From positions 1 to 64,000 of the forward strand of contig CBDANJ010000008.1 of assembly GCA_965197545.1 (NCBI GenBank): 64,000 nt of DNA, given 5' to 3'. The stretch is from CATOSP01 sp965197545. GTDB taxonomy: Bacteria; Chloroflexota; Dehalococcoidia; Lucifugimonadales; UBA3495. Positions 61,886 to 64,000 of this stretch are shown here, in pieces. Under the pieces are notes generated by a model. That model did not search any database and had not been told where the DNA came from. It saw only the letters and a list, made by a program, of their open reading frames with translations. Made by a program: the position numbers and the translations under genes. Each line of letters starts with the position of its first letter. The stretch's first letter is position 1.

Positions 61886-61919
61886 TGCTTTGCTCCAGGT
61901 CTTCGGTTGGTCAGTTAAG

Positions 61920-62680
61920 TCACTTCAGTGCTTCTCCTGATGACTCGCCCCGGGTGTACCGGGCCACCATGTCTCCGTGCTTCCACCGGCCCTGGCGCTG
62001 CACCGCCGCGTTGGGCGCCCCTGCCGCGACCATCCGCCGGGCCATGCGATGCGGCCGCTGTGTCCGCTGAACCCGTCGCCCAGGCCTGCGGCCCGTGCCG
62101 CGGCGCGCACCCGGTTGGCCAAGGCCTCGCCGGTCAGGCCAAAGACCGGAGCTACGGGGTCGATATCTGCGGGCCGGATTTCTCGCAGGGAGCGGGCGGT
62201 GGCCGGGGTCACTGCCACCGTTGCCGGTTCGACCTGTTCTTGCCCTTCTGGACGGTCAGCCTGCCAGTGCCGTCGGGCCACAGCTCCACGTCCTGCCAAG
62301 TCAGGGCCGCGGCCTCCGAGCGCCGCAGTCCCCCGTCGGCCAGGACTCCGATGATCGCTAGGTCCAAGGCGGCGCGGCGCTGGGCAGTCTCTGATGATTC
62401 CAGCCGTCCCCCGCGGCCGTGCCTGGGCAGCCGAAGGACCCCACGGACCCGTGCCAAGGCGTCGGCGGTGAGGGAGTCGGCCTGCTTGGGTGCCGGGGCC
62501 CGGTTTCGCCATCCCCTTATGGCCTCGGTCACCACCGGGTGACGAGTGGGGTTATCGGCCTTCTGCATGCCCGCGGCGGCGTGGAAATGGGAGATGGCGG
62601 CGCGGGCATGCTCGATGGAGGTGATGGCCTTGCCGGCCGCTGCCAGGTGACCCAGGTAGAGGGCCACGGCCTGGGGGGTA
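61920..62680 (-). pseudogene. Tyrosine integrase, frameshifted and interrupted
   Basis: N-terminal part AVALYLGHLAAAGKAITSIE then HARAAISHFHAAAGMQ is a core-binding domain; IIGVLADGGLRRSEAAALTW has the catalytic Arg. Other frames give PVFGLTGEALANRVRAAARA, GFSGHSGRI and finally GRWKHGDMVARYTRGESSGE with the Tyr. At least two frame changes. A 193-bp element with inverted ends separates it from its first codons (LGALPDSP-like sequence beyond 62874). Confidence 0.7.
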
Positions 62681-62873
62681 TGACAGGGGTAGGTATTTCA
62701 TTTGCGACTCCCTCTGGCAAACGTGAGCTCATTCGGTGGGTCAGGCTTGCTCAGATACAGAATCTTCCCCAAGAGCTTACTATCGGGCCCATTCCATCAT
62801 TCCGGCGTAGGCCAGAATCAAAAGATAGCAGGGCCATTCGTAGCTATAGTCGCGCTTTTACCTACCCCTGTCA
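62681..62873. mobile_element. 193-bp non-coding element with 15-bp perfect inverted ends
   Basis: TGACAGGGGTAGGTA (62681-62695) and TACCTACCCCTGTCA (62859-62873). The flanks GGGGGGTA and GGGGGTGA may be a target duplication. It sits in the 5' part of the integrase gene. No matching copy elsewhere in the window. Confidence 0.65.
62797..62819. repeat. CATTCCGGCGTAGGCCAGAATC palindrome type (RRRPESK)
   Basis: CATCATTCCGGCGTAGGCCA then GAATC is a member of the common 'cattccggcgaaagccggaatc' repeat class found scattered in bacterial genomes. It lies within the 193-bp element. Confidence 0.5.
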
Positions 62874-63030
62874 GGGGGTGAGTCCGGGAGCGCCCAGTTA
62901 ACCCTCACTCTTCCTCGTGCAACATGTTGACCTATCTGAGGCATTCCAACTAGGATTCCGTATCATCGGGCTGGAGTTGCCGAACTTCACAGCCCGCCAC
63001 GCCCAACCATTGTAACTGAGTGTTATTGGT

Positions 63031-64000
63031 ATGACGACGCCTAAGAACGCTTCCGAAACAATCATAGAAGAAGGGGTCAATGTCCCTTTGGCCCAGTTGC
63101 TCCGCGGGAGGGGAATATCTGCCAGAGCGGAGCGCCGCAGCCGGGAAGGCGTACCCGACGTGCGGGTCGATCTGAAGACAGGGGACCTTATCATTCTGGA
63201 GTGCAAATGGGACGCATCGGCCAGTCTCCTGGAAAACCAACTCGACCAACGGCTAAACGACTTCCCGGAAGCCGTCGGTATGGTGGGAGTTCTCTACCCG
63301 GAGCGTCTAAAGACCGAGGAGGATACTCAGTCAGCACTGGAGGGGGCGACAGACCTCCGGTGGTGGCTTCACGGTTCACGGGGGGAACAGACCTCAGACC
63401 GGCGGGTAAGAGCCGGCTCGGTAGCGGAGCTTGCCGATCAGCTCCGAATTCTACCCCTCGAATTGGAGGGAGTGGACCGGGTGACAGCGGCGGCAGAGAT
63501 CGTCGAATACGCCGTTGAACAGTCAGCGGGTCGGATTGCGAAACACGCCCGCATCTCCCGGCGCATCGCGGACATCATTGCCAGCACCGACCAGGAGAAG
63601 GACCGCGCCGCCGCATTGCATATCGGATGCCTGGTCCTCTTCAACGCCCTCGCTTTCCAAGACCGTCTCGCAGCCGCGAACGAAGACGTGCCTACCGTCA
63701 TCGAGAGCTTGGGAACAGGGATTCCCGGCCTGCGCCGGTCCTGGCGTGACATCTGCGAGAACATTGACTATGTGCCAGTCTTCGAGCTGGCCGCCGACAT
63801 CGTCGATGTACTCCGGGACGGTCCCGAGGATGTACAGACTCCGGCTATCAGTCCTTTGGTCAAAGCTATGGAGGACACCCGTAGGCTTGAAGGTCACGAC
63901 CTGTCCGGGCGACTGTTCCACACGCTGCTTACCGATGCCAAATTTACCGGCGCCTACTACACCTCGGTCCCGGCGGCGACTCTGTTGTCCCGGTTGGTGT
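63031..64000 (+). CDS. Restriction-methylase (type IIG-like), N-terminal part, runs off the window
   Basis: 323 codons without a stop up to the window end. ERRSREGVPDVRVDLKTGDL and IILECKWDASASLLENQLDQ contain the D...ExK motif of a PD-(D/E)xK nuclease (about residues 46-66). VGMVGVLYPERLKTEEDTQS follows. At the edge KFTGAYYTSVPAATLLSRLV is the entry to an N6-adenine methylase domain (T-G-A-Y-Y-T). Fused nuclease-methylases of this kind protect against phages. The ATG at 63031 follows a 150-bp non-coding leader. The product would extend well beyond the window. Confidence 0.75.
   Translation, partial: MTTPKNASETIIEEGVNVPLAQLLRGRGISARAERRSREGVPDVRVDLKTGDLIILECKWDASASLLENQLDQRLNDFPEAVGMVGVLYPERLKTEEDTQSALEGATDLRWWLHGSRGEQTSDRRVRAGSVAELADQLRILPLELEGVDRVTAAAEIVEYAVEQSAGRIAKHARISRRIADIIASTDQEKDRAAALHIGCLVLFNALAFQDRLAAANEDVPTVIESLGTGIPGLRRSWRDICENIDYVPVFELAADIVDVLRDGPEDVQTPAISPLVKAMEDTRRLEGHDLSGRLFHTLLTDAKFTGAYYTSVPAATLLSRLV

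Noticed and set aside
1..64000. tRNA or rRNA genes
   Set aside because: I saw no tRNA cloverleaf with a GTTCGA-type arm and no rRNA-like sequence; a tRNA scan was not possible here.

Overview
The window is a GC-rich bacterial chromosome segment dominated by mobile DNA. gyrB, a GMC oxidoreductase and a peptide ABC transporter mark it as chromosomal (or chromid-like). The leucine-rich-repeat protein tail, the kinase/response-regulator fusion and the DUF433/DUF5615 pair resemble proteins I associate with Chloroflexota (SAR202/Dehalococcoidia-like). That affiliation is inference; a gyrB phylogeny would settle it.

Layout. 1-3 kb: IS110 start, IS1380 remnant, broken LRR and methyltransferase tails, DUF433/DUF5615 toxin-antitoxin. 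3-4.7 kb: a protein with three ribbon-helix-helix-like repeats, a set of 15-bp palindromes and a truncated resolvase. 4.8-7.3 kb: DHH phosphoesterase, LEA-like membrane protein, PdhA tail. 7.6-15 kb: IS630 with an A7 slippage site, serine recombinase next to a TnpB remnant, SF2 helicase, group II intron. 15-25 kb: a defence-like block with pentapeptide protein, STAND NTPase, resolvase, RelB/YafQ, an orphan antitoxin and an MmeI-like restriction-modification gene. 25-31 kb: Uma2 nuclease, IS630 copies, two MITE families, a peroxiredoxin with in-frame TGA at its peroxidatic position, and an LPxTG-anchored NTR-domain protein. 31-41 kb: truncated kinase/response regulator, gyrB, GMC oxidoreductase, transposase remnants, a 350-bp duplication carrying a YtxH-like gene. 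41-50 kb: DDE transposase, antitoxin plus truncated PIN toxin, CHAT protease, IS1380 remnant, ParA/RHH partition pair with an octamer array, IS630, IS982. 50-55 kb: dppABC-like genes. 55-64 kb: IS1380 and IS3/IS21 remnants, a DUF5678-like/retropepsin/GIY-YIG cluster, resolvase, PIN protein, two tyrosine integrases, and the start of a large restriction-methylase.

The most notable item is the peroxiredoxin on the minus strand at 28111-28572. An in-frame TGA stands where the peroxidatic cysteine belongs, the reading frame continues with normal family sequence, and a SECIS-like hairpin follows 4 nt after the TGA. It is a candidate selenoprotein that an automatic annotation would start 48 codons too late.

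A second theme is a set of small palindromic inserts that share the head AGCCTGCCC but carry different hairpins. They lie inside at least four unrelated transposase genes, twice in tandem or paired, and in one case they replace about 40 codons. Much of the window is in decay: many genes are tails, heads or frameshifted copies joined at mobile-element edges. The intact accessory genes (toxin-antitoxin pairs, STAND, CHAT, restriction-modification, PIN, partition, resolvases) form a defence and mobility island.
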